Below are positions 1 to 7,242 of a stretch of 56,956 nt of DNA, in pieces. Location of the stretch: assembly GCA_028868535.1 (NCBI GenBank), contig JAGWUH010000022.1, positions 1-56,956 on the forward strand, given 5' to 3'. Below the pieces are notes generated by a model that ran no database searches, was not told the origin of the DNA, and saw only the letters and a program-made list of their open reading frames with translations. The number at the start of each line of letters is the position of its first letter. The stretch's first letter is position 1. Both the position numbers and the translations under genes were made by a program. The DNA is from Sphingomonadales bacterium. Its GTDB lineage: Bacteria; Pseudomonadota; Alphaproteobacteria; Sphingomonadales; Sphingomonadaceae.

Positions 1-259
1 GAACCACCGCCCTTTCGGCAGGGTCGAGCCCGGGGTTCACAAGGCTGTCCTTCACCGGGCCGGTCGCGACACGAAGCAGTCCCGCCAGCGCTCCCCATCC
101 AAAGGCGGGGGGTAGCAGGCAACGCCGGCCCGATCTGTGCCCGCGTCTTTCCCCCGGCGTTACGCCGCATTCGCCAGCGGCCGGTTTCGTGTGCCTGCGT
201 GCCGTATTGTCACACTCACGCTCCACGCGGTGTCGCCGCTGGTCGCGGCGACGTTGAAC
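1..259. other. Left-edge region without a recognised gene
   Basis: I recognise no gene, tRNA or classic terminator with a T-run on either strand here. It lies downstream of the small membrane protein gene that ends at 260 on the minus strand, so it may hold that gene's 3' region or part of something beyond the window edge. A plus-strand frame runs from about 137 into the CBS gene, but its first 150 codons are rich in His/Gln/Arg and look like antisense of the membrane gene, so I treat it as non-coding. Confidence 0.4.
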
Positions 260-514
260 TCACGGAGCTTTGTGGTGGTCGCGATCGACAAGCGATCGCT
301 TGCGCGCGAGCCAGGCCAGCACCAGCGGCGCCAGCAGCATCGCCAGCGCGCACAGCGCCGCGCCGATGAACACGCCGTGCACCACCGCCGGCGCGGCATG
401 GCGCTTCAGGCCGACGAAGCCCAGCACCACCAGCCCCAGCATCAGCAGCAGCAGCAGCGCCATCAGCCGCCGGAAACGCAGCAGCATCAACAGGCTGCGC
501 TGGCCGTCCTCCAT
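260..514 (-). CDS. Small two-helix membrane protein, unknown function
   Basis: Predicted 84-residue protein with two hydrophobic segments, about residues 17-36 (a run of Leu/Met/Val) and 43-71, separated by a short basic loop (KRH); the C-terminus is charged. It should be an inner-membrane hairpin. The ATG at 514 is preceded by GGAG about 11 bases upstream. It diverges from the CBS-domain gene at 590, so the 75 bases between them should hold both promoters. I do not recognise a family. The hydrophobic profile is convincing for a real protein, but the function is unknown. Confidence 0.6.
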   Translation of the reverse strand: MEDGQRSLLMLLRFRRLMALLLLLMLGLVVLGFVGLKRHAAPAVVHGVFIGAALCALAMLLAPLVLAWLARKRSLVDRDHHKAP

Positions 515-589
515 ATTCGTTCGCTCTCCGCTGGCATCGCTCCCCCGCCTATGGCATGTTCCGCGCATAACCAAAACGGGAGAGGCGCC

Positions 590-1018
590 ATGACGATTGC
601 CCGTCTGATCCAGGGCCGTTCCACCGACGTGCTCAGCTGCACCGCCGAAACCCCGGTGCGCGACGCCGTCGCCACCCTCGCCGGCAAGCGCATCGGCGCG
701 CTGCCGGTGTTCAACGGCGATGCCATCGCCGGCATCTTCTCCGAACGCGACGTCGTCTACGGACTCGAACGCGAAGGCCCCGCCCTGCTCGACCGCAAGG
801 TCGGCGACGTCATGACCGCCCCCGCCATCACCGTCTCGCCCGAGACCCCGGTGCTCGAGGCGCTCGGCCTGATGACCCGCCGCCGCATCCGCCACCTCCC
901 GGTCGAGGCCGGCGGCCGCATCATCGCCTTCGTCTCGATCGGCGATCTCGTGAAGTACCGGATCGACCGCATCCAGTCCGAGGCCGAGGCGCTGCGCAGC
1001 TACATCCAGATGGCGTAA
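590..1018 (+). CDS. CBS-domain protein
   Basis: Predicted 142-residue protein made of two CBS domains, about residues 8-60 and 75-130, with the recurrent pattern of Val-Arg-Asp-Ala helix, GALPVF strand and FSERDVV helix in the first and RRIRHLPV plus FVSIGDLVKYR in the second. CBS pairs bind adenine nucleotides or related ligands and usually act as energy sensors; free-standing versions are common in alphaproteobacteria and mostly uncharacterised. The start at 590 follows a GGGAGAGG ribosome site. A longer upstream frame exists but its composition is not protein-like. The target of regulation cannot be inferred from the neighbours. Confidence 0.9.
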   Translation: MTIARLIQGRSTDVLSCTAETPVRDAVATLAGKRIGALPVFNGDAIAGIFSERDVVYGLEREGPALLDRKVGDVMTAPAITVSPETPVLEALGLMTRRRIRHLPVEAGGRIIAFVSIGDLVKYRIDRIQSEAEALRSYIQMA

Positions 1019-1056
1019 CGGTTGCGGCCCCCGGCCCGCACCCCTACATGGAGCGC

Positions 1057-1380
1057 ATGAGCGTCACCCTCAGCCCCTCCGCCGCTGCCCGCGTCGCCCT
1101 GATCGCGGACAAGCAGGGCAAGCCCGCGATCCTGCGCCTCGCCGTCGAAGGCGGCGGCTGCTCGGGCTTCCAGTACCGCTTCGGCCTCGCCGACGCCCCC
1201 GATGCCGACGATACCGTCACCGAGACCGACGGCGTCCGCCTCGTCGTCGACGCGGTCAGCCTCGATCTCGTCGACGGCTGCGTGGTCGATTATGTCGAAT
1301 CGCTCGGCGGCGCCGCCTTCAAGGTGGAAAACCCCAACGCCACCGCCGGCTGCGGCTGCGGCTCCTCGTTCGCGATCTGA
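1057..1380 (+). CDS. erpA: HesB/IscA-type iron-sulfur carrier (ErpA-like)
   Basis: Predicted 107-residue A-type carrier that receives [Fe-S] clusters and delivers them to apo-proteins. The three cluster cysteines are present: Cys35 in GGGCSGFQY and Cys99/Cys101 in the C-terminal GCGCGSSF motif. Length is typical. An alternative ATG lies nine bases upstream (1048); I prefer 1057 because family members begin close to the VTLSP segment, though neither ATG has a strong ribosome site. It stands apart from the main suf operon (7.2-13.2 kb), which encodes a second A-type protein, so the ErpA assignment rather than SufA/IscA is an inference. The next gene, xth, starts 11 bases downstream. Confidence 0.85.
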   Translation: MSVTLSPSAAARVALIADKQGKPAILRLAVEGGGCSGFQYRFGLADAPDADDTVTETDGVRLVVDAVSLDLVDGCVVDYVESLGGAAFKVENPNATAGCGCGSSFAI

Positions 1381-1391
1381 CGATTTCCGCC

Positions 1392-2174
1392 GTGAAGATC
1401 GCCACCTTCAACATCAACGGCGTCAAGGCCCGCCTGCCGCGCCTGCTCGAGTGGCTGCAGGAAACCCGCCCCGCCGTCGCCTGCCTCCAGGAAATCAAGT
1501 CGCAGCACGAAGGCTTCCCGATCGCCGACATCGAGGCGATCGGCTACCAGGCGATCTGGCACGGCCAGAAGGGCTTCAACGGCGTCGCCATCCTCGCCGA
1601 CGGCGCGCAGCCGGTCGAAGTCCGGCGCGGCCTCGCCGGGGAGCCGGAGGACGAGCATTCGCGCTATCTCGAAGCCGACGTCTTCGGCCTGCGCGTCGCC
1701 TGCATCTACCTGCCCAACGGCAACCCGCAGCCGGGCCCCAAGTTCGACTACAAGCTGCGCTGGATGGACCGCCTCCGCACCCGCATGGCCGAGATCAAGG
1801 CCGAGGAAGTCCCCGCCATCGTCACCGGCGATTTCAACGTCATCCCGCGCGATTGCGACGTATGGTCCCCCCCGGCGATGGCGGCCGACGCGCTGATGCA
1901 GCCCGAAGCGCGCGATGCCTACGCGCGCCTGCTGGCCGACGGCTGGACCGACGCGCTGCTCACCCACAACCCGCGCGGCGGCATCTGGACCTTCTGGGAC
2001 TACCAGGCCGGCGCCTGGCAGCGCGACCACGGCTTCCGCATCGACCACGCGCTGCTCTCGCCCGAACTGGCGGACCGCCTCGTCGCCTGCGGCGTCGACA
2101 AGGATCACCGCGGCCGGGAAAAGGCCAGCGACCACGCCCCGGTCTGGGTCGAACTCGCCGACCCCCGGACCTAA
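1392..2174 (+). CDS. xthA: Exodeoxyribonuclease III
   Basis: Predicted 260-residue AP endonuclease/3'-5' exonuclease of the ExoIII family, acting in base excision repair. Family signatures are visible in order: N-terminal ATFNINGVKAR, the metal-binding Glu34 in CLQEIK, the ACIYLPNGN segment, TGDFNV with the catalytic Asp/Asn, and the C-terminal SDHAP motif with catalytic Asp-His. Length matches the family. It begins with GTG eleven bases after the ErpA-like gene, suggesting co-transcription. Its TAA stop falls inside a tandem repeat shared with the stop of the convergent acyl-CoA ligase gene. Confidence 0.95.
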   Translation: MKIATFNINGVKARLPRLLEWLQETRPAVACLQEIKSQHEGFPIADIEAIGYQAIWHGQKGFNGVAILADGAQPVEVRRGLAGEPEDEHSRYLEADVFGLRVACIYLPNGNPQPGPKFDYKLRWMDRLRTRMAEIKAEEVPAIVTGDFNVIPRDCDVWSPPAMAADALMQPEARDAYARLLADGWTDALLTHNPRGGIWTFWDYQAGAWQRDHGFRIDHALLSPELADRLVACGVDKDHRGREKASDHAPVWVELADPRT

Positions 2175-2221
2175 CCCCCCGGGACCTGACCCCCCGGGAC
2201 CTAACCCCCGGGACCTAACCC
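2167..2221. repeat. Four-unit tandem repeat across a convergent gene junction
   Basis: Four near-identical units of 12-15 bases (2167-2180, 2181-2195, 2196-2209, 2210-2221), each built on GGGACCTAACCCCC; the second unit has CTGA in place of CTAA. The first unit carries the TAA stop of xth and the last, read on the minus strand, the TAG stop of the acyl-CoA ligase. Each CCCCCGGG junction is palindromic. Such a repeat can expand or contract by slippage; both genes would still stop in a neighbouring unit. Confidence 0.85.
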
Positions 2222-4017
2222 TTGTACAGCGCGTCGAGCCGGTCCGCGTAACGCTCGCGGATCTTGTGCCGGCGGATCTTCAGCGACGGCGTCATCTCGC
2301 CATTCTCGATCGCGAACGGCTCGTCGGCAAAGGCGAACTGGCGCACCTTCTCGATCACCGAGAGATCGGCGTTGACCCGGTCGACCGCCGCCCGGATCGC
2401 GCTGCGGAACGCCGGCAGCCCCTGCAACTCGTGCAGGTCGAACTTCTCGCCCTCGGCGCGCGCCCAGCCGAGCGCCCATTCGGCATCGGGCACGATCAGC
2501 CCGACCACGTAGGGCCGCTTGTCGCCGACCACCATCGCCTGCCCGATCTCGGGCTGCAGCGTCAGCATCCCTTCCAGCTTCTGCGGCGAGACGTTGTCGC
2601 CCTTGTCGTTGACGATCATGTCCTTCTTGCGGTCGGTGATGACGATCCGCCCGCGTTCGTCGAAATGGCCGATGTCGCCGGTGTGCAGCCAGCCATCGAC
2701 CAGCACCCGCGCGGTCTCCGCCTCGTTGCGCCAATAGCCCTTCATCACCAGCTCGCCCCGGCACAGGATTTCCCCGTCCTCGGCGATGCGCACCTCGACC
2801 CCGGCCATCGGCGGCCCGACGGTGCCGGGATCGAGCCCGGCGGCCGGCCGGCTGCACGAGATGATCGGCGCCGATTCGGTCTGGCCATAGCCCTGCAGCA
2901 GGATCATCCCCATCGCCGAGAAGAACGACCCGATCTCGGGGTTCAGCGGCGCCCCGCCCGAAACCAGCGCCTTCATCCGCCCGCCGAACCGCCCCCGGAT
3001 CTTCGGCCGCAGGGTATGGTCGAGCAACATCCCCACCGGCCGGTCGCGCAGGCGCGGCCGCGTCGTCGCCCCGCTGGCCGCCAGCCCCATCGCCCGGTCC
3101 ATCAGCCAGCGCGCCAGGCGGCCCTGCTTCTCGACCTGCTTGATGATGCGCGTGCGCAGCACCTCGAACAGGCGCGGCACGACGACCATCACCGTCGGCC
3201 GCACCTCCTCGATGTTGCTCGCCAGCTTGTCGAGCCCTTCGGCATACCAGATCTGCGCCCCCAGCCCGATCGGCAGGAACTGCCCGCCGGTATGCTCATA
3301 GGCGTGGCTCAGCGGCAGGAACGACAGGAACACCTCCTCGTCCCAGCCGAAATCCTCGGCGATCAGGCGCGCCGCGCCATCGACGTTGCGCAGGATCGCG
3401 CCGTGGTGCTGCATGACCCCGCGCGGCGCCCCGCCGGTGCCGCTGGTGTAGATGATGCACGCCAGGTCGTCGCGGCCGATCCCGGCGATCCGCGCCTCCA
3501 CCGCCGCGCGTGCCGCCGTGGCGTCACCCGCCAGCAGCGCCGGCCAGGCGTGATATTCGACCGCGCCGGCCTGCGGGAACGCGAACGGCTCGATGGCGAT
3601 GACGTGCGCCACGGCATCGGTCTGCAGCACCGCCGGCAGCAGCGGCCGCGCCAGCTTCTCGGTCGAGACGATCACCGCCCGCGCGCCGGCGTTCTCCAGC
3701 ACGTGCACGTGATCCCGCTCGGTGTTGGTGGTATAGGCGGGCACCGTCACGCAGCCCGCCGCCATGATCGCGAGATCGGCGATGCACCACTCCGGCCGGT
3801 TCTCCCCCACCAGCGCGACGCGATCGCCGCGATTCAGCCCCAGACCGCGCAAGCCTTCCGCCAGCCGGCAGACCTGCGCCGCGGCATCGGCCCAGCTCAG
3901 CGGGGTCCACGCGCCCTCGCGCTTGGTCCACAGGAACGGCTTGTCGCCGCGTTCGTCGGCGCGGGAAAGGAACAGCTGGACGAGATTCGCCGATGCATCG
4001 AAATCGGATAGCTGCAC
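2215..4017 (-). CDS. Long-chain acyl-CoA synthetase / AMP-dependent ligase
   Basis: Predicted 600-residue member of the ANL superfamily, activating a fatty acid with ATP and CoA. The AMP-binding P-loop lies at about residues 188-202 (YTSGTGGAPRGV; the usual second Thr is Gly and the usual Lys is Arg). Further on are QGYGQTE, the hinge region DGWLHTGDIGHFDERGRI with TDRKKD, and a C-terminal SLKIRRHKI segment holding the likely catalytic lysine. The layout is closest to the FadD15-like long-chain ligases. It starts with GTG after a good GAGGGAA ribosome site. It converges on xth and lies 87 bases past the ggt stop, in the same direction. Confidence 0.9.
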   Translation of the reverse strand: MQLSDFDASANLVQLFLSRADERGDKPFLWTKREGAWTPLSWADAAAQVCRLAEGLRGLGLNRGDRVALVGENRPEWCIADLAIMAAGCVTVPAYTTNTERDHVHVLENAGARAVIVSTEKLARPLLPAVLQTDAVAHVIAIEPFAFPQAGAVEYHAWPALLAGDATAARAAVEARIAGIGRDDLACIIYTSGTGGAPRGVMQHHGAILRNVDGAARLIAEDFGWDEEVFLSFLPLSHAYEHTGGQFLPIGLGAQIWYAEGLDKLASNIEEVRPTVMVVVPRLFEVLRTRIIKQVEKQGRLARWLMDRAMGLAASGATTRPRLRDRPVGMLLDHTLRPKIRGRFGGRMKALVSGGAPLNPEIGSFFSAMGMILLQGYGQTESAPIISCSRPAAGLDPGTVGPPMAGVEVRIAEDGEILCRGELVMKGYWRNEAETARVLVDGWLHTGDIGHFDERGRIVITDRKKDMIVNDKGDNVSPQKLEGMLTLQPEIGQAMVVGDKRPYVVGLIVPDAEWALGWARAEGEKFDLHELQGLPAFRSAIRAAVDRVNADLSVIEKVRQFAFADEPFAIENGEMTPSLKIRRHKIRERYADRLDALYKG

Positions 4018-4104
4018 GTTTCCCTCGTCCCCTCCGGCCGGCGCGGGACGCCGGACGGTTCACGCCCGGTCTAGACCATCAGCACCGACCGAGGGAACGG
4101 CTTT

Positions 4105-5826
4105 TTACTGCGGGACGGCGCGCCCCTCGCTGCGGGGATCGGCCGCGCCGGCCAGCCTGCCGCCCACCACCTCGATCGCGTTGGTCTTCAGCGGCATCTC
4201 GCGCGGGCGCACGTCGGCGTGGCCCAGCGCCTGCAACGCCGGGATCATCGCCTCCAGGTTGCTGCCCTTCTCGATGAAGACGGCGTCGCCCGGCGCGAAC
4301 AGCACCGGCAGCGCCACGGCCTGCTGCGCGGTCAGGTTCCAGTCGATCACGCCGATGATCGACTTGACCACCTGCGCCGGGATCGTCGCCCCGCCGGCGG
4401 CCCCGATCGCCAGGCGCAGCCGCCCCATCGGATCATAGACCAGCGTCGGGCTCATCGCGCTGCGCGGCCGCTTGCCCCCGGCGACGCGGTTGGCCACCGG
4501 CCTGCCGTCCTGTTCGGGCACGATGCTGAAGTCGGTCAGTTCGTTGTTCAGGTAATAGCCGTTGACCATCAGCCCCGAGCCGAACGCGCTCTCGATGGTC
4601 GACGTCATCGTCGCCGCGCGGCCGGCCTTGTCGACCGCCACGAAGTGTGAGGTCGAGGGCACGTCGGCGGTGACGGTGTCGGCCTGGGCCAGCGGCGCCC
4701 CCGGCGGATCGCCGGCGACCGCGGCGGGCAGCGTCCGCTCCGTCGAGACCAGCGCCGAACGGCCCGACAGGTAGCCGCTCGACAGCAGCCCGGCGACGGG
4801 AACCCGGACGAAGTCGCCATCGGCAAGGTAGCGGTCACGATCGGCGTAGGTCAGCCGCATCGCCTCGGCCAGCAGGTGCCATGACGTCGGGTTGTCCTTG
4901 CCCAGCGCGTGCAGGTCGAACCGCTGCAGCAGGCCGAGAATGCCGAACACCGTCGTCGCCCCCGACGACGGCGGCCCCATCCCGCACAGGCGGTAGGCAC
5001 GATAGGTCATGCACACCGGCGCCCGGTCCTTCGCGCGATAGGCGGCGAGATCTGCCACCGCCATCGGCGCCGGGTTGCGCGGCGCGTTCCGCACCGCGGC
5101 GGCGATCGCGGCGGCATTCGGCCCGGTATAGAACGCTTTCGGCCCCTGCGCGGCGAGCGTTGCCAGGAAGGTTGCCATCGCCGGGTTGCGCAGCACGGTC
5201 CCGGCGGCGAGCGGCTGGCCGGCGGCGTCATAGTACAGCGCGCGCCCCTGCCCGGTCAGCGCCGCGGTTCCCGACGCGCGGGCGAGGAAATTCGACAGCC
5301 GCGGGCTCACCGCGAAGCCGTCCCGCGCCAGCCGGATCGCCGGCGCGAACAGCGCGGCCCAGGGCAGGCGGCCATAGCGCTTGTGCACCGAGGCCATCAG
5401 CGCGACGTTGCCCGGCACGCCGACGCTGCGGCCGCCGGGGATCGCCTCGGGCACCGGCAGCGGCTTGCCGTCGACGTAGAACCATTGCCCGGTCGCCGCC
5501 GCCGGCGCGGTTTCGCGGCCATCGAAGCTCAGCAGGTTGCCATGCCCGTCGTCGAGGACGAGGAACCCGCCGCCGCCGATGCCGGAGCTCTGCGGCTCGA
5601 CGACATTGAGCGCGAGCAACGTCGCGAACGCGGCATCGATGGCGTTTCCGCCCTGGCGCAGCATCGCCACCCCGGCCTCGGCGGCGCGCGGATCGGCCGC
5701 GCTGACCATTCCCGCCGGATAGGGTACCGTCGTCGTCGGCGCTTCCGGGCGCAGCCGCGCCGGGCGCGCGGCGGCCGGCGCGGCCATGGCCAGCGCCGCC
5801 AGCGCCGGCAGCAGCCAGCGGGTCAC
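4105..5826 (-). CDS. ggt: Gamma-glutamyltransferase (Ntn hydrolase)
   Basis: Predicted 573-residue periplasmic enzyme that cleaves the gamma-glutamyl bond of glutathione and transfers or hydrolyses it. Residues 1-20 form a signal peptide (TRW, a Leu/Ala core, then PAAA). The proenzyme is expected to self-cleave before Thr392 in STSHFVAVD, which becomes the catalytic nucleophile of the small subunit. The SGIGGGGF and KRPRSAMSPT motifs are family-typical. I chose the GTG at 5826 because it falls one base after the pyrD stop and gives a clean signal peptide; the open frame extends further only as a shadow of pyrD. pyrD and ggt are probably translationally coupled. Confidence 0.92.
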   Translation of the reverse strand: MTRWLLPALAALAMAAPAAARPARLRPEAPTTTVPYPAGMVSAADPRAAEAGVAMLRQGGNAIDAAFATLLALNVVEPQSSGIGGGGFLVLDDGHGNLLSFDGRETAPAAATGQWFYVDGKPLPVPEAIPGGRSVGVPGNVALMASVHKRYGRLPWAALFAPAIRLARDGFAVSPRLSNFLARASGTAALTGQGRALYYDAAGQPLAAGTVLRNPAMATFLATLAAQGPKAFYTGPNAAAIAAAVRNAPRNPAPMAVADLAAYRAKDRAPVCMTYRAYRLCGMGPPSSGATTVFGILGLLQRFDLHALGKDNPTSWHLLAEAMRLTYADRDRYLADGDFVRVPVAGLLSSGYLSGRSALVSTERTLPAAVAGDPPGAPLAQADTVTADVPSTSHFVAVDKAGRAATMTSTIESAFGSGLMVNGYYLNNELTDFSIVPEQDGRPVANRVAGGKRPRSAMSPTLVYDPMGRLRLAIGAAGGATIPAQVVKSIIGVIDWNLTAQQAVALPVLFAPGDAVFIEKGSNLEAMIPALQALGHADVRPREMPLKTNAIEVVGGRLAGAADPRSEGRAVPQ

Positions 5827-5827
5827 G

Positions 5828-6859
5828 TCAGGCGGTGCCGACCGCCTCGGCAAGCGTGGTGAATCCGTCACGCTGCATGAATGCCTGAAGTCCATCGACG
5901 ATCCTTCGCGCGATGCCCGGCCCTTCATAGACCATGGCGCTGTAGAGCTGGACGAGGCTGGCCCCGGCGCGGATCCGCGCCCAGGCATCCTCGGCGGAGG
6001 CGATGCCGCCGACCCCGACCAGCGGAATCGCCCCACCCGTCGCTACCCGAAAATCGCGCAGTCGTTGCTGCGCAAGATCGCGTAGCGGCGCCCCGGACAA
6101 GCCCCCCGTTTCCCCGGCCAGCGGCGAACCGAGCGGCGGACGCGAAATCGTCGTGTTGGAAACGATCAGCGCGCCCAGTTGCCGATCCAGCGCGATCCGC
6201 GCGATCGCGTCGATGTCGGCCGGCTCGAGGTCGGGCGCCACCTTGAGGAACACCGGCGGGCCGCCGGCGCCGCGCGCCGCCAGCACTCCGTCGAGCAGTG
6301 CCGCCAGCGCCCCCTCGTCCTGCAGCGCGCGCAGGCCCGGGGTGTTCGGGCTGGAAACGTTGACCGCGAGATAGCTGGCCAGCGGCGCCATCAGGCTCGC
6401 CATCGTCGCATAATCGGCGACGCGGTCGGCCGAATCCTTGTTGGCGCCGATATTGATGCCGACGATGCCGCCCCGGCCGAGCCGCGCCCCCAGTCGCTCG
6501 GCCGCGATCCGGGCGCCGCCGTTGTTGAAGCCCATGCGGTTGATCACGGCGCGGTCCTCGGCCAGCCGGAACAACCGCGGGCGGGGGTTGCCGGCCTGCG
6601 GCAGCGGCGTGATCGAACCCACCTCGACGAAGCCGAAGCCAAGGCCGAGCAGCGCGTCCGGGACTTCGCCGTCCTTGTCGAAGCCGGCGGCGAGGCCCAG
6701 CGGATTGGGAAAATCGATGCCGGCGACCCGGATTGCCAACGGCCCACCCGGTGCGGCGCGACGGCGCGGTTCGGCGAACTTGAGGGCGGCGATGGCAAGG
6801 CCATGGGCACGTTCGGCGTCGATGCGGAACAGCGCCGAACGGAGCAGCGGATAGAACAT
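5828..6859 (-). CDS. pyrD: Dihydroorotate dehydrogenase (quinone), class 2
   Basis: Predicted 343-residue FMN enzyme oxidising dihydroorotate to orotate in pyrimidine synthesis, passing electrons to membrane quinone. The N-terminal helical extension (FYPLLRSALFRIDAERAH) that anchors class 2 enzymes to the membrane is present. NPLGLAAGFDKDGE, INRMGFNNGGA, the catalytic serine loop VSSPNTPGLR and the C-terminal VGVGGIASAEDAW FMN-phosphate site are all visible. It starts with ATG at 6859 and faces a 383-base non-coding region. A 12-base palindrome at 6913-6924, 54 bases upstream, is a possible operator for it. Confidence 0.96.
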   Translation of the reverse strand: MFYPLLRSALFRIDAERAHGLAIAALKFAEPRRRAAPGGPLAIRVAGIDFPNPLGLAAGFDKDGEVPDALLGLGFGFVEVGSITPLPQAGNPRPRLFRLAEDRAVINRMGFNNGGARIAAERLGARLGRGGIVGINIGANKDSADRVADYATMASLMAPLASYLAVNVSSPNTPGLRALQDEGALAALLDGVLAARGAGGPPVFLKVAPDLEPADIDAIARIALDRQLGALIVSNTTISRPPLGSPLAGETGGLSGAPLRDLAQQRLRDFRVATGGAIPLVGVGGIASAEDAWARIRAGASLVQLYSAMVYEGPGIARRIVDGLQAFMQRDGFTTLAEAVGTA

Positions 6860-6912
6860 GGCCCCCTATGGCAAAGCCGGCCAGCGCTGTCGATTCTCCC
6901 GAATTGGCACGA

Positions 6913-6924
6913 ATTTGTACAAAT
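6913..6924. promoter_or_regulatory. 12-base perfect palindrome upstream of pyrD
   Basis: ATTTGTACAAAT is a perfect palindrome in an otherwise GC-rich genome, 54 bases upstream of the pyrD start. It is a plausible operator for a dimeric regulator or part of the pyrD promoter. No regulator is identified. Confidence 0.35.
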
Positions 6925-6999
6925 GCGTCATGTGTTGCATGATTTTTTTGCGCTGCCCCGGCCGCCTGACGAATTCTTACAATTCGACTCGGAGCGTTC

Positions 7000-7102
7000 C
7001 TGCCAAAGCCGCCTTGCGACCCGAAGGGCTCGTGGCGGTTTCCGCTATTGAGTTCTCGACTTTGTGGGCGGCTTTCCTCGTTGAAAGCCGCCCCTTTTTT
7101 TT
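7000..7102 (+). ncRNA. Structured small RNA or leader with its own terminator (possibly MmgR/suhB-like)
   Basis: Two stable hairpins can be drawn on the plus strand. The first pairs AAAGCCGCC (7005-7013) with GGCGGTTT (7034-7041), one base bulged, and has an inner CGACCC/GGG-TCG stem closed by GAA. The second is a perfect 10-bp terminator stem (7066-7075 with 7084-7093) whose loop reads CCTCGTTG, followed by eight T. No plus-strand gene lies upstream, since pyrD runs the other way, so the terminator must end a small RNA or an attenuated leader. A UUUCCUC-bearing terminator loop recalls the alphaproteobacterial MmgR (suhB/alpha-r8) small RNAs as I remember them; that match is tentative and the 5' end is a guess. 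Confidence 0.5.
7066..7102 (+). terminator. Perfect rho-independent terminator
   Basis: GGGCGGCTTT (7066-7075) pairs perfectly with AAAGCCGCCC (7084-7093) around an 8-base loop, followed by C and eight T (7095-7102). It is oriented to end rightward transcription about 140 bases before the first suf gene. Confidence 0.9.
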
Positions 7103-7178
7103 GCCGGCCGGATGCCGTCCACGCCATGCCGCAGCTGCGAACGGAAACTGTTGCTTCGGCGATTCGTCCGGCCTAGAG

Positions 7179-7205
7179 CAATTCAGAACGAATCAGTCTG
7201 AATTG
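7179..7205. promoter_or_regulatory. 9-base inverted repeat upstream of the suf regulator
   Basis: CAATTCAGA (7179-7187) and TCTGAATTG (7197-7205) are exact reverse complements separated by nine bases, ending 37 bases before the Rrf2-family start at 7243. Position and symmetry suit an autoregulatory operator for the Fe-S regulator. However, the element is preceded by CTAGAGCA, the same lead-in seen before the dispersed palindrome at 30391, so it may instead be one of the genome's dispersed palindromic repeats. The sequence does not match the classic IscR type 1 or type 2 consensus. Confidence 0.45.
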
Positions 7206-7242
7206 ATGCCGCCCGCGGCATCGCCAACCAGGGGACGCGCCG

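Larger units (their letters stand above)
6860..7242. other. 383-base non-coding region between pyrD and the suf operon
   Basis: There is no credible protein gene here. From left to right it holds a 12-base palindrome (6913-6924), a short inverted repeat CGAATT...AATTCG (about 6970-6986), a structured RNA ending in an intrinsic terminator (about 7000-7102, plus strand) and a 9-base inverted repeat (7179-7205). The divergent promoters of pyrD and of the suf operon must also lie here, but I could not place a confident -35/-10 pair for either. Confidence 0.7.

Noticed and set aside
1..136. Possible structural RNA or gene end at the left edge
   Set aside because: GC-rich stems can be drawn, but nothing matches RNase P RNA, tmRNA, 6S or SRP RNA as I know them, and no frame looks like protein.
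137..589. Open plus-strand frame joined to the CBS gene
   Set aside because: The added 150 residues are a His/Gln/Arg-rich antisense of the small membrane gene on the minus strand; the CBS gene has its own good ribosome site at 590.
2167..2221. Telomere-like CCTAACCC repeats
   Set aside because: Only four imperfect units at a gene junction in a bacterial chromosome; the similarity to telomeric repeats is chance.
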